From Candidatus Rifleibacteriota bacterium (GTDB lineage: Bacteria; Riflebacteria; Ozemobacteria; Ozemobacterales; Ozemobacteraceae): 31,321 nucleotides of DNA. Below are positions 23,642 to 31,321 of the stretch, one piece after another. Where the stretch lies: contig JAKQQP010000134.1 in NCBI GenBank assembly GCA_029564115.1, forward strand, positions 1-31,321. The letters run 5' to 3'. The translations under genes were made by a program, and so were the position numbers. The number at the start of each line of letters is the position of its first letter. The stretch's first letter is position 1. The notes beneath the pieces were generated by a model, which had not been told where the DNA came from, ran no database searches, and saw only the letters and a program-made list of their open reading frames with translations.

Positions 23642-25771
23642 TTATCCTTCCTGTTTTCCCGGCAGGTATATGGTAAAGTTCGTGCCTTTGCCGGGTATAC
23701 TGGAAACCTCTATTTTGCCGCCGTGCAGATCGACTATTTTTTTGACTATCGCCAGCCCCAAGCCGGTGCCTCTTTGTCTGGTTGTGAAGAAAGGTTCGAA
23801 AACTCTGGCCACTGTTTCGTCAGGCATTCCAGTGCCGTTGTCCTGAACCTCGAAAGTGACCCAGGGGCTGTCTTCTTCTTTGAAGGCTCTGATCGTGATC
23901 TGTCCGCCATTTCCGAGGGCCTGTATGGCGTTGAAGATCAGGTTCAAGAATACCTGTTTCAGCTTTTCAGAGTCAACGAATACTTTCAGATCTTCTGGAT
24001 ATTCGGTTTGCAGGGCGATCTGGTGGCGTTCTGATTCGTGGTGCACGAGTGCAATTACCGGTTTGATGATTTCAGCGAATTCTACTTCCCGAAAACTCGA
24101 TCCTTCAGGTCTGGCGTATTTTAAGAGCTGCTCGACAACCGCGTTGAGCCGGTTGACTTCGCTGACGATGACATCGATGTATTCGCGTCGGCTGTCACCA
24201 GGTTTCGTTTCTTCCTGAAGCAGCTGCCCAAGAGTTTTTATTGAAGCCAGCGGGTTTTTTATCTCATGGGCGACGCTGGCGGCCAGCTGGCCTATTGAGC
24301 TGAGTTTGTCAGCGTGGTAGAGCTGCTGTTCGATAATTTTTCGCTGCGTGATATTGCTCAGGGTAAGAATCAGCCCGTAAGGGTTGCGTTCGTTATCGAG
24401 CAGCAACGAAAAACTCCCCTGAAAAACTTTGCTGCCCGAATGCCGATCGGGTTCTATTTCTATTTCGAATTGTCTTTCTCCTGGCTCGTTTACCTGCCGC
24501 CAGCCATTGATAATTTCTTGTCTCGATGCTTTGGGCAGCCTGCTTAAAAATTGTTTCAAAGAGAGCCCTTCAAGGCTTTCAAAAAGCTCGCTGAACTCAT
24601 TTATGGCCGCAGCATTTGCCGTTTCTATGCGTCCGGCAAGATTCCAGGTGATGACACAGGTTTTTAAACTGCCCAGAATATTTTGAATGTAATTTGCCAG
24701 CTTTTCGATGTGCTCGACGTAGTGCTGCAGGTGGTCACGGTTGAGTTTGAGGCTTGTGGCCATACGATTGAACGAGCTGGCCAGGTTGCCGAGCTCGTCA
24801 CCATGAACGGTTTCTATTTGAAAGCCGAGATTGCCCTCGGCTATTATATTGGCCCCGTCACGTAATTGCCGGATACGTGAAAGCAGAACCTTCTCTGAAA
24901 AAATCACCGAAATTATCAGGGCAATCACCAGCACCCAGCCGGTTACACTGAGATTTCGCGTGCGTGCGTCTTCGACCAGCGACAGCATTTTATCCTGAGA
25001 AACGGTGAGATAGACTGTAACCTGATCACCTTCAAGAGTTCTGGCAAGATTGACACGGCCAACCGACCAGGTGCTGTTGCCGAATTTGACAGTAAAAGTG
25101 TCTTCTTTGCGCTGGCTATTGAGAAGATGCTCCCTCGCCAGTTCCTGGCGGTAGGCTTCCGGAAGCGATGAAGCGGTGATTATTTCTTTGACTGCCAGGG
25201 CCGTTTCGGCCTGAAGATTGCGGGCTGTGCGCTTCATGCGGTTGTCATCAAGTTTGCGGCGCAGCGACAGGCGGCCGATGAATTCTCCAAGCTTGTGAAC
25301 CGGCACTTCGGCACACAGATAAAGACCGTCTGCATGATTTTCGACTTCTATCTTCGACAGGTTCTGACGGGTATCGCTGACATCGATGGGTTGCCCTCTA
25401 GTGATTTCGGTATTGTTGCTCGAAATGGTCATGCCATTGCGCAGCGTCATTCTAAGATCGTGAAAACCTGTTTTTGAGATCAGCCGCTCTATTTCTTTCT
25501 GCAGCAGGTTATAAAGGCCATAGCTCGAGTAACTGGTCAGCTTTTCTGATTCGGCATAGAGCATGGCATTGTTCAAAAGCAGGTTTTTATCCGATTCCCA
25601 GTATGATTTGATCGATTCACGCAGCAGGTCGAGGCGCTGCTGAAAGATCTCGCGGGTTTTTTCGTGAATGAGCACGGTCGAACTCTCGTTGATGATGAGA
25701 GCCAGACTCGAAATAAGCATGAACAGCAATACTATGACTTTAAAGCGCAAAGAAATATAAATGTTTTTCAC
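23642..25771 (-). CDS. Membrane sensor histidine kinase (periplasmic sensor, HAMP, PAS, HisKA, HATPase)
   Basis: A 709-residue kinase. TM1 lies at about 9-28, a periplasmic region of about 245 residues at 29-274, and TM2 at about 275-293. HAMP at about 296-348 is followed by a PAS-like segment at about 355-480. The HisKA box SVAHEIKNPLAS carries phospho-acceptor H502. HATPase motifs follow: N box (LNLIFNAIQAL), G1 (VQDNGTGMP), F box (FEPFFTT) and G2 (RGTGLGLAIVKK). The start is GTG at 25769-25771, fused with the TGA of the upstream binding-type gene as GTGA, so translation is coupled. It is the cognate partner of the NtrC-type regulator encoded next. The periplasmic domain could read the neighbouring binding protein, as in ligand-binding-protein-assisted two-component systems (inference). 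Confidence 0.94.
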   Translation of the reverse strand: MKNIYISLRFKVIVLLFMLISSLALIINESSTVLIHEKTREIFQQRLDLLRESIKSYWESDKNLLLNNAMLYAESEKLTSYSSYGLYNLLQKEIERLISKTGFHDLRMTLRNGMTISSNNTEITRGQPIDVSDTRQNLSKIEVENHADGLYLCAEVPVHKLGEFIGRLSLRRKLDDNRMKRTARNLQAETALAVKEIITASSLPEAYRQELAREHLLNSQRKEDTFTVKFGNSTWSVGRVNLARTLEGDQVTVYLTVSQDKMLSLVEDARTRNLSVTGWVLVIALIISVIFSEKVLLSRIRQLRDGANIIAEGNLGFQIETVHGDELGNLASSFNRMATSLKLNRDHLQHYVEHIEKLANYIQNILGSLKTCVITWNLAGRIETANAAAINEFSELFESLEGLSLKQFLSRLPKASRQEIINGWRQVNEPGERQFEIEIEPDRHSGSKVFQGSFSLLLDNERNPYGLILTLSNITQRKIIEQQLYHADKLSSIGQLAASVAHEIKNPLASIKTLGQLLQEETKPGDSRREYIDVIVSEVNRLNAVVEQLLKYARPEGSSFREVEFAEIIKPVIALVHHESERHQIALQTEYPEDLKVFVDSEKLKQVFLNLIFNAIQALGNGGQITIRAFKEEDSPWVTFEVQDNGTGMPDETVARVFEPFFTTRQRGTGLGLAIVKKIVDLHGGKIEVSSIPGKGTNFTIYLPGKQEG

Positions 25772-26760
25772 AGGTCACCAACTACCAGAGCATCGTAATT
25801 TTCAAGGTATTTTTCTTCGATCCATGCCGTTTCTGAGGCGAAATTCAGGTCGTATAAAATTGTCGAGTCGTTTGGCAGAGAGTTTTCTGGCCTGGCCGGC
25901 CATGAACGATCTGCGTCGGCAGATTTCCAGACTTCAAGGGTCATTACCGGCAGAATGCTTTTTTCTGCAAGTGAGGGAAAAGGCAGCAGCGTCACTTGCT
26001 GCAACCAGTCCGGTGGGCTGGCGGTGCCTGCCAATAAAGCCAGAGTGACCCATTGCGAAGCAAACATCGTGTCTCCTGCGGCAAATACTTCCATTGCCAG
26101 CGAAAGATCAGCCTCTACCGACAGCGGGTTCAACAACTCACTTTCGATGGCTCGATACAACACCTCAGCAGCGCTTGTCTGTTCTGATATTGCCTGCGCG
26201 CGGCGGCGAAAAGGTCTTTTAGATTTTTTTTTATCACCGAGAAGCAGGCACAGATTGCGCATGCTGTTGCGTGAAAGCAGAGGTTCAAACCACGGAAATC
26301 TATCGGGGTCGATTCGTCGCTGATTTTCGAGTATTTCAATGAAGCGGGCCAGAGAGAGTTTTTGGTTGGCCTTTGTCAGACCCGAGTGCCGGGCTGCTGC
26401 CAGAACCCAGACAAGCTTGATGTCGGTGCCTGCCAGGTGAAAATTTTGCGGCAGTATCGCTCTATTCAAACCCTTTTCGACAAGCAGAACATCAGAAGAA
26501 CCCGGAGTGTCCCCTGCCGAAAACGTTTCGAGTGACTGAACGGTCAGAGAAAAATTTTGCCCGGTTTTGCGCGTCAATTCGGCGCTGATCATTTCCAGGA
26601 GCCGCGGTGCGAAATCAAGACGTGAAAGCAGTATGGCATTGAAAGTCTGCGGCTCAACGGCTTTAACAGCTTCAACCCGCAAAAAAAAACAGACTGCGAT
26701 CAGCAGTATGGTTGCAATATGTCTGGCCATTTTTTTGCTCTGTTTATGATAAAAAATCAT
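25768..26760 (-). CDS. Exported periplasmic binding-type protein, presumed accessory sensor of the two-component system
   Basis: A 330-residue protein. After a basic start there is a secretion signal, MARHIATILLIAVCFFLRVE, ending near AVKA, so residues 11-34 may be the actual leader if the internal ATG at 26730 is used. The mature part starts QTFNAILLSRLDFAPRLLEM and later has DVLLVEKGLNRAI, LARFIEILENQRRIDPDRFP and MEVFAAGDTMFASQWVTLAL. This mix of Rossmann-like strands and helices resembles bacterial solute-binding proteins, but I cannot name a subfamily, and no lipobox is visible. It is fused by a GTGA overlap to the histidine kinase gene. No transporter genes are nearby, so a sensing role is more likely than uptake. 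TATGCT at 26767-26772, six bases before the ATG, suggests a leaderless start. Confidence 0.75.
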   Translation of the reverse strand: MIFYHKQSKKMARHIATILLIAVCFFLRVEAVKAVEPQTFNAILLSRLDFAPRLLEMISAELTRKTGQNFSLTVQSLETFSAGDTPGSSDVLLVEKGLNRAILPQNFHLAGTDIKLVWVLAAARHSGLTKANQKLSLARFIEILENQRRIDPDRFPWFEPLLSRNSMRNLCLLLGDKKKSKRPFRRRAQAISEQTSAAEVLYRAIESELLNPLSVEADLSLAMEVFAAGDTMFASQWVTLALLAGTASPPDWLQQVTLLPFPSLAEKSILPVMTLEVWKSADADRSWPARPENSLPNDSTILYDLNFASETAWIEEKYLENYDALVVGDL

Positions 26761-26865
26761 GGCTTCAGCATATCACAGCCGCCCGCCAAGATTAAGCCCC
26801 CGGCGTAAGAAAACCGGCCTGTCAGATTTTTTTTATTCTTAAAAAGTGAGAAGATAAATGCCGAT

Positions 26866-27903
26866 ATGGCGAGTATTATGCGTAAAGATTTTAATCGGCA
26901 GATCTGCTTTTTATTGATGCTTCTGGCTCTGGCTATACCGGCTATGAGCCTGGCCAGCGCCTCTCTCACACCCGAAACAGTTGCGGTGCAGGAATTTTAC
27001 CAGGCAGAAAAATCTGAAGTTCTGCGACTCACCGATACTGAAGAATCGCTTGTAAGCGATAATCTGGCCCAGGTCAGCGGCTACTTCAGCCGCCCGAAAC
27101 TTTTAAAACTTCTGGGAGGTAGCCGTCGTGTTGTTTTGACTTTCGATGATGGCCCGCATCCGCGGACGACTCCGCAGATTCTCGAAATTCTCCGCCGCCG
27201 TAATCTCAAAGCCATATTTTTCGTTCTTGGCATTCAGGCGCAGAAATACCCCGAGATAGTCAGGCAGATTCATGAGCAGGGGCACATAATCGGCAACCAT
27301 TCATACAGTCACAAAAATCTGGCGCAGCTCAACGAAGAAAAACTGCGCGAAGAACTTGGCAAAACAAGCGCTCTGATCGAAAAGATCACCGGTCGCCGGC
27401 CCGAATTTCTCAGACCGCCTTACGGCGCCATGAATCGCAATGTTTTGCGGGTGGCAGCCAGTGAGGGTATGGGCATAGTCCTCTGGACGATAGATCCCAA
27501 GGACTGGCAGAACAAAAATGAACTCGCGATTGTGCGCAATACCGATCGACAACTTGGCATTTCGAGCGGCGACCACCGTGGTGGTGCTCTGCTTCTTCAT
27601 GATATCTACCCGGCAACGGTCAGGGCTCTCGATACGATTCTCGACCGTCTGGCCGCGAACGAATTTTCTATAACCGCCATTGACCGGCTCGATGGCAATT
27701 CAGCCGGCTTCTGGGCGGCCAAAGACCCGAGTCTGCTACTTGACTCAGTGTTTGCAAAAAGATTCAACCCTGAACACACCAGAAATCACTTTTTGATCAC
27801 CATTCTGAAAGAAAGACAGAAACGCCCGGAACTCTCGTCCATGGCTCTTTTAAAGGCCCACAAAAGCGGCAATCTGCTTCTCTTTCTGGCAAAAAATTCC
27901 TGA
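26866..27903 (+). CDS. Exported polysaccharide deacetylase (NodB/PgdA-type, CE4)
   Basis: A 345-residue protein with a signal peptide (hydrophobic core CFLLMLLALAIPAMSLASA, residues 14-32) and a complete NodB homology domain. Motif 1 is TFDDGP (92-97). Motif 2 is NHSYSH with metal ligands H145 and H149. Motif 3 is RPPYG (183-187). Motif 4 is WTIDPKDW (207-214). Motif 5 is LLLHDI with H245. All catalytic and metal residues are present, so it should remove acetyl groups from an envelope polysaccharide such as peptidoglycan or a chitin-like polymer; the substrate cannot be told. The start may be the ATG at 26866 or the in-frame ATG at 26878, as neither has a strong ribosome site. It is divergent from the sensor operon with 105 bases between, and convergent with the cyclase gene. 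Confidence 0.93.
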   Translation: MASIMRKDFNRQICFLLMLLALAIPAMSLASASLTPETVAVQEFYQAEKSEVLRLTDTEESLVSDNLAQVSGYFSRPKLLKLLGGSRRVVLTFDDGPHPRTTPQILEILRRRNLKAIFFVLGIQAQKYPEIVRQIHEQGHIIGNHSYSHKNLAQLNEEKLREELGKTSALIEKITGRRPEFLRPPYGAMNRNVLRVAASEGMGIVLWTIDPKDWQNKNELAIVRNTDRQLGISSGDHRGGALLLHDIYPATVRALDTILDRLAANEFSITAIDRLDGNSAGFWAAKDPSLLLDSVFAKRFNPEHTRNHFLITILKERQKRPELSSMALLKAHKSGNLLLFLAKNS

Positions 27904-28109
27904 CCGTGCCTTTTGAGCGAGTATAAGCCGGCCTTCGTTGTTGGTTAACGGCCGATGTGTCTACGCCTCTGAATGAAAATCAGAACTTTTGTATGGCGTT
28001 CAGGTGCATCGCATGAGTTCTGTATAACAAGCCCGCTGTTCAATTTGCCTTTAGAAGATTCGGTGTTCAGGCGGGGTGTTTGCGCACTGACTCAACCCAA
28101 ATAGCTGCA
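27904..28109. other. 206-bp gap between convergent genes, nothing recognised
   Basis: Between the deacetylase stop and the cyclase stop. I found no clear hairpin with T tract, no CACGGAT repeat and no plausible small ORF. It contrasts with the two other long convergent gaps, which are filled with tandem arrays. Confidence 0.5.
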
Positions 28110-29738
28110 TCAGGATGATGGCTGTTTGGAAATGCCAGGCTGGAGCGGTTCTTCTGTGGGTGTTGCCGACTTGTTCTGCTCGAGTCTGCTTTGCAGAGAA
28201 ATAACCTTCGGCCCTTTTGAAAGTTCCAGGATTTCGTAGACGTTCAATGCTTCATCCAGGCCGCGAATTCGCTGATTTTCCCGCCGATTGAATCTCAGGC
28301 CACGCGGCAGATTTTTAAATGTTTCCTCATCGACGAGAATGCGGCTGCCGAGTTCTTTGTTGAGGGCCTCAAGCCTTGAAGCAAGGTTAACGGTGGTGCC
28401 CATGACGGTAAATTCCTGGCGGCGAGTTGAGCCGATATTGCCGGCTAACACCGGTCCAGTGGCAACACCTATTCTGATGTTGAAGTTTTCGAGTCCACGG
28501 GCAGCCCACTCGCTTCGCAGTTTGTCGAGTTCTTCGAGCATGTGGCAGGCCGCTTCAACGGCATTCTGTGAGGGGTTTTCAAGTTCGCTGAGTACGCCGA
28601 ACCTTGCCATGATTGCATCGCCAATGAATTTATCTATTTCGCCCTTGTGATCGAGGACAATTTCGGTCATGCGTGAAAGGTATTCGTTCATGAGCTGCAC
28701 GACCTCTTTCGGAGAAAATTTGGCGCTGAAGGCAGTGAAACCGGCGATATCAGAGAAAAGAATGGCCGCTGTTTTATTGACGCCGCCAAGATCGATTTTT
28801 TCAGGGTTTTTGATGAGGTTTTCAACCAGCTCAGCCGAAGTGTAACGCGAAAAAATCTCGTGTAGTCGACGTTTCTCGGCGATTTCCTGTTCGGTAATCT
28901 TGCGTGTCGAGGTCAATTCTTCGCGAGTTTGCATAAAAATGTCGGCGTTGGCGAGAGCACCACCGATAAAGGTAGGCAGAGCTGTGAGAAACCTGGTTTC
29001 GCTTTCGTCCATTTCGGTGTGACCGTCAGCGAAAGACTCGATGTGAACGACCCCGTAGGCTTTGTTACGGCTGAAAAGCGGTATGGCAACCAGGGTATTG
29101 GTATCAGGCTTGCGGTCGATAAGCTTGCGTATCTCGATGTCAGTGGTGGCCCCGGCGCGAAACATGGTCTGCTGGCGTTTTATCGAATGGGTGAGAAAAT
29201 GCACGTGATCAACGGGCATCAGCAGAATTTTCTCGATCTGGTTAGAGTAACCAAGCCAGCGAAATGGGTATAGCTCGTTTTTTACCGGGTCGACCAGAAA
29301 CAGAATATAGCGGTTGGCACCGATTTCGTTTTCAACCAGCTCGCAGATCGCTTTGAAAAGTTCTTCCGGGTTAAGAGTATCGAGCAGGGTTTTTACCTTC
29401 ATCATGACCATCGAAAATCTTTGCCTGACCTGGTTCAGTTTTTTGTCGAGCAATTCATGTTTTGCCAGGTATTCATTGCGTATTTTGCGAGCGTAAGAAT
29501 CTTCGACTGCAGCTTTCACACTCTTTTGCAGTTTGACTTCTTCACCGATGGATTTTTTTACGATGGTCAAAATGATACCGATCATCAGTATCACCAGCAG
29601 CGCTAGAAACGAGACGATGCTCCAGGCCAGAGGCGCAGGTTCGGTGATGATCGTGATTGGCTCTTCGGCGACAACTGTGCCAGTAGCTGACAAAGCGATC
29701 AAAAACAGGATCGTTACAATTCTGTTCAGCTTCATCAT
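28110..29738 (-). CDS. Membrane-anchored class III adenylate/guanylate cyclase with GAF domain
   Basis: A 542-residue signalling enzyme. Residues 1-24 look like a signal peptide or first helix (ending GTVVA), and a second hydrophobic helix spans about 38-60. A coiled-coil-like stretch (65-120), a GAF domain at about 122-268 and a linker helix (270-300) follow. The cyclase domain at about 322-485 has FSDIAGFTAFS (metal D330), DKFIGDAIMARFG (K370, metal D374), RIGVATGPVLAGNIG, and GTTVNLASRLEA (N451, R455). These are the class III catalytic residues, so it should make cAMP; cGMP cannot be excluded because the usual Asp in GDTVNLASR is Thr here. The start ATG overlaps the stop of the preceding gene remnant (TGATG), so it was translated by coupling with a gene now cut by an IS66 element. 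Confidence 0.93.
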   Translation of the reverse strand: MMKLNRIVTILFLIALSATGTVVAEEPITIITEPAPLAWSIVSFLALLVILMIGIILTIVKKSIGEEVKLQKSVKAAVEDSYARKIRNEYLAKHELLDKKLNQVRQRFSMVMMKVKTLLDTLNPEELFKAICELVENEIGANRYILFLVDPVKNELYPFRWLGYSNQIEKILLMPVDHVHFLTHSIKRQQTMFRAGATTDIEIRKLIDRKPDTNTLVAIPLFSRNKAYGVVHIESFADGHTEMDESETRFLTALPTFIGGALANADIFMQTREELTSTRKITEQEIAEKRRLHEIFSRYTSAELVENLIKNPEKIDLGGVNKTAAILFSDIAGFTAFSAKFSPKEVVQLMNEYLSRMTEIVLDHKGEIDKFIGDAIMARFGVLSELENPSQNAVEAACHMLEELDKLRSEWAARGLENFNIRIGVATGPVLAGNIGSTRRQEFTVMGTTVNLASRLEALNKELGSRILVDEETFKNLPRGLRFNRRENQRIRGLDEALNVYEILELSKGPKVISLQSRLEQNKSATPTEEPLQPGISKQPSS

Positions 29739-30232
29739 CAGTAGGTTGGTGCCGTATCTGAATGCGGCGAAACATTAACGCGGAACTTGTGATTGTATGG
29801 AATTTTGAGTTCTGCTGCTATGTAGCCTTCCGGGGGGCTCAAAGTCAGAGAAATTTCAAGCAGCGTGCCGATAGCGTCGGCAGAAAAGCCCGCCTCTATC
29901 GATTCTTCATTTGCAGTATTCTTGATTATGGACGAAACGGTGAATGAGATATCTTCGATGTCTTCGATCTTTGCCAGAGGTCTTGGCGATGAACTGCTGC
30001 GCAGCTCAAGTCTTTTTCCGGCTTTTGCCAGAGAAAAGATGTTGTGCTCGCTCGTGTGGGCAAAGGGGGGAGAAAAGTCGAATTTTGTCGTTGAGACGTT
30101 CCAGGCGAGGATGTTGCCATCAGGTGCCGAGCCAGGGGTCGGGTGAATTTTGATCGGGCGCGGTTCTTCTGGAACAGTAGGATTGCTGTCACCGGATTGC
30201 GAATCGAGATCGAGGTGGTTTGTCGCTTCTTC
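29738..30232 (-). pseudogene. 3' remnant of an unknown gene cut by the IS66-family insertion
   Basis: From the IS end at 30232 a minus-strand frame of 164 residues runs to the TGA at 29738-29740, which overlaps the cyclase ATG. Read out from the IS it starts EEATNHLDLDSQSGDSNPTV, continues with KIHPTPGSAPDGNILAWNVS and ends SPHSDTAPTY. Reading into the IS the frame hits a stop within four codons (TAA at 30245-30247) and there is no start codon. The protein is hydrophilic, with a beta-rich C-terminal half (ISFTVSSIIKNTA, LLEISLTLSPPEGY) that recalls pseudopilins such as GspJ/PilW, though weakly. The 5' part should lie beyond the element, outside the window. A different longer frame at 29926-30267 is a shadow. 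Confidence 0.75.
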
Positions 30233-30252
30233 GTAAGCGCGAATTTAAACGC
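30233..30252. repeat. IS66 terminal inverted repeat (one end)
   Basis: GTAAGCGCGAATTTAAACGC begins with the family-typical GTAAGCG. The partner repeat is outside the window, so the length of the match cannot be measured. Confidence 0.7.
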
Positions 30253-30263
30253 CTCTTGAAAAA

Positions 30264-31321
30264 TCATGCGGGCGTGATACCTGCATTCACGTGACTTTGT
30301 TGCATGTTCATTATCAGCTGCCGATCGACATTTTGTGGAATCAGGCTTCTGAAATCTTCTTTTGATTTTAGGCCAGGGGCCTTTTCCAGAAGAAAGCGAA
30401 GATACCAGTATGGTTCAAGGCCATTTGCCTTTGCTGTTTCGATGATGCTGTATAAAATTGCCGAAGCCGCTGCACCTTCGACGGTGTCGGCGAACAACCA
30501 GTTTTTTCTGCCGACAGCGAAAGGCCTGATGGCGTTTTCGGCGCAGTTGTTGTCGATCTGCAGTTCTCCGTTTTCGAGATAGACTATGAGCCTGTCCCAT
30601 AGATTGAGTGCATAGGCCACGGCTTTGCCGGTCAGACTCTTGGGGACCACGGTTTTCTTCCATGTTTCAAGTTTCGCTTTGAAACTTTCCAGAATTGGTT
30701 TTGCACGCTGCTCGCGAATTTTCTGTATTTCATCGGTGTTCAAGCCGTTCATGCGGGCTTCTTTTTCGATTTTGTACAGACTGTTTATAATGGCAAAGGC
30801 TTCGTGGGCAATGCCAGGCTTTGCTCCCTCTCCGGCAGCTTTTATTGAATCGAAAAATTTCCGGCGCGTATGCGCCCAACAGGCAAGATGCTTCTGCCCC
30901 GGTCTGGAGGAAATGAAATTGTAGCCGGAATAACCATCGGTCTGAATGTAACCATGGTAATTCTCAAGTATTTTGTCAGCGACTTTTCCGCCACGACTCG
31001 GGCTGTAATGGAAATAAACTGTTGCTTTTCCGTCGCCTCCACCGCGAAAAACCCATATCCATGATTTATCGGCGGCTTTTCGACCCGGTTCCTTGAGAAC
31101 CTGCATGGGACTTTCGTCTGTATTTATGCAGACAGAAGTCATAAGCATTTCCTTGAACAGCTCATCGATTGGTTTCAGAGCCCTGGCAACTTTAATTGCC
31201 CAGTTGCACATGGTGCCACGGCTGATTTCTATTTTCTGACGGCTGAACATGCCGCTGAGACGGTGAAAAGGAAGTGCATCAACGAATTTCGAGGTGATGA
31301 TATAAGCAAGAAGACTTGCCG
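30264..31321 (-). CDS. tnpC: IS66-family transposase TnpC (N-terminal part outside window)
   Basis: The frame is open from the right edge to the TAA/TGA-bounded end at 30264. Upstream of the internal Met at 31250 it continues as ASLLAYIITSKFVDALPFHR, which matches the usual IS66 TnpC order, so the gene is cut by the window edge and not truncated. DDE catalytic motifs are present: Asp in INTDESPMQVL, Asp in IQTDGYSGY and Glu in NNCAENAIRPFAVGRKNWLF. HLACWAHTRRKFFD is the family's zinc/insertion region. The C-terminal YSIIETAKANGLEPYWYLRF and LIPQNV are also typical. Nothing suggests inactivation of the visible part. Confidence 0.93.
   Translation of the reverse strand, partial: ASLLAYIITSKFVDALPFHRLSGMFSRQKIEISRGTMCNWAIKVARALKPIDELFKEMLMTSVCINTDESPMQVLKEPGRKAADKSWIWVFRGGGDGKATVYFHYSPSRGGKVADKILENYHGYIQTDGYSGYNFISSRPGQKHLACWAHTRRKFFDSIKAAGEGAKPGIAHEAFAIINSLYKIEKEARMNGLNTDEIQKIREQRAKPILESFKAKLETWKKTVVPKSLTGKAVAYALNLWDRLIVYLENGELQIDNNCAENAIRPFAVGRKNWLFADTVEGAAASAILYSIIETAKANGLEPYWYLRFLLEKAPGLKSKEDFRSLIPQNVDRQLIMNMQQSHVNAGITPA

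Larger units (their letters stand above)
30233..31321 (-). mobile_element. IS66-family insertion sequence (transposase-3' end side; other end outside window)
   Basis: The element boundary is placed at 30233 because GTAAGCGCGAATTTAAACGC starts there, matching the GTAAGCG ends typical of the IS66 family, and because the flanking gene frame breaks exactly there. The transposase gene lies inside and reads toward this end. The 8 bases just outside are GCTTCTTC (30225-30232), the expected target duplication if the same octamer follows the far end. The element continues past 31321. Confidence 0.85.

Noticed and set aside
26780..26835. Terminator-like CCGG...CCGG followed by a T run between the sensor and deacetylase genes
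   Set aside because: The stem is only 4-5 bp, and both flanking genes start here, so a terminator would have no upstream gene to end.
29926..30267. Minus-strand 113-residue frame crossing the IS boundary
   Set aside because: Its start lies in IS sequence and its frame differs from the one that runs to the coupled stop at 29738; the composition is shadow-like.

Overview
The window is a gene-dense chromosomal segment of a Gram-negative, probably anaerobic bacterium of an uncultivated-type lineage. The evidence is several lipoprotein signal peptides, a very large exported Ig-repeat protein with a FlgD-like tail, an NfnAB/SudAB-type flavin/iron-sulfur oxidoreductase pair, MurJ, and a NtrC-type two-component system. 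The overall style (tandem CACGGATGAACACGGAT arrays, lipoproteins, pseudopilin-like proteins) reminds me of Candidatus Riflebacteria/Ozemobacteria, but no rRNA or marker gene here proves that.

Layout. 1-1373 (-): 5' part of an exported or membrane-anchored protein that runs off the left edge, divergent from an operon (1450-4512, +) of a six-helix RCK channel and the lipid II flippase MurJ. 4521-7835 (-): three-gene redox operon, NfnA-like, NfnB/GltD-like, then a dihydroorotate-dehydrogenase-like protein. 8181-8885 (+): acidic cytosolic protein of unknown role. 9239-18593 (-): surface block with a 2207-residue Ig-repeat protein, a TPR lipoprotein and a beta-helix lipoprotein. 19009-21780 (+): divergent lipoprotein with TIG domains and an M30-peptidase-like domain that has lost its zinc-site residues. 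22240-26760 (-): tightly packed signalling operon of a periplasmic binding-type protein, a membrane histidine kinase and a sigma54 activator. 26866-27903 (+): exported polysaccharide deacetylase. 28110-29738 (-): membrane class III nucleotide cyclase with a GAF domain, translationally coupled to the remaining 3' end of a gene cut by an IS66-family element (30233 to the right edge).

Non-coding structure. Three tandem arrays share the core GCCACGGATNAACACGGAT, with different periods (43, 30 and 41/42 bp). The two long arrays fill the space between convergent gene pairs. A ~130-bp promoter-like sequence is duplicated between the giant surface protein and the pseudo-peptidase lipoprotein. Four genes without a visible Shine-Dalgarno have a TANNNT hexamer placed so that transcription would start at or within two bases of the ATG, suggesting leaderless mRNAs. 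Other genes have clear GGAG-type sites.

Functionally the window mixes envelope building (MurJ, deacetylase, surface proteins), envelope sensing (binding protein/kinase/regulator, cyclase) and redox balancing (Nfn-like operon). No CRISPR array, tRNA or rRNA was seen. All family assignments come from reading motifs by eye, without database searches.
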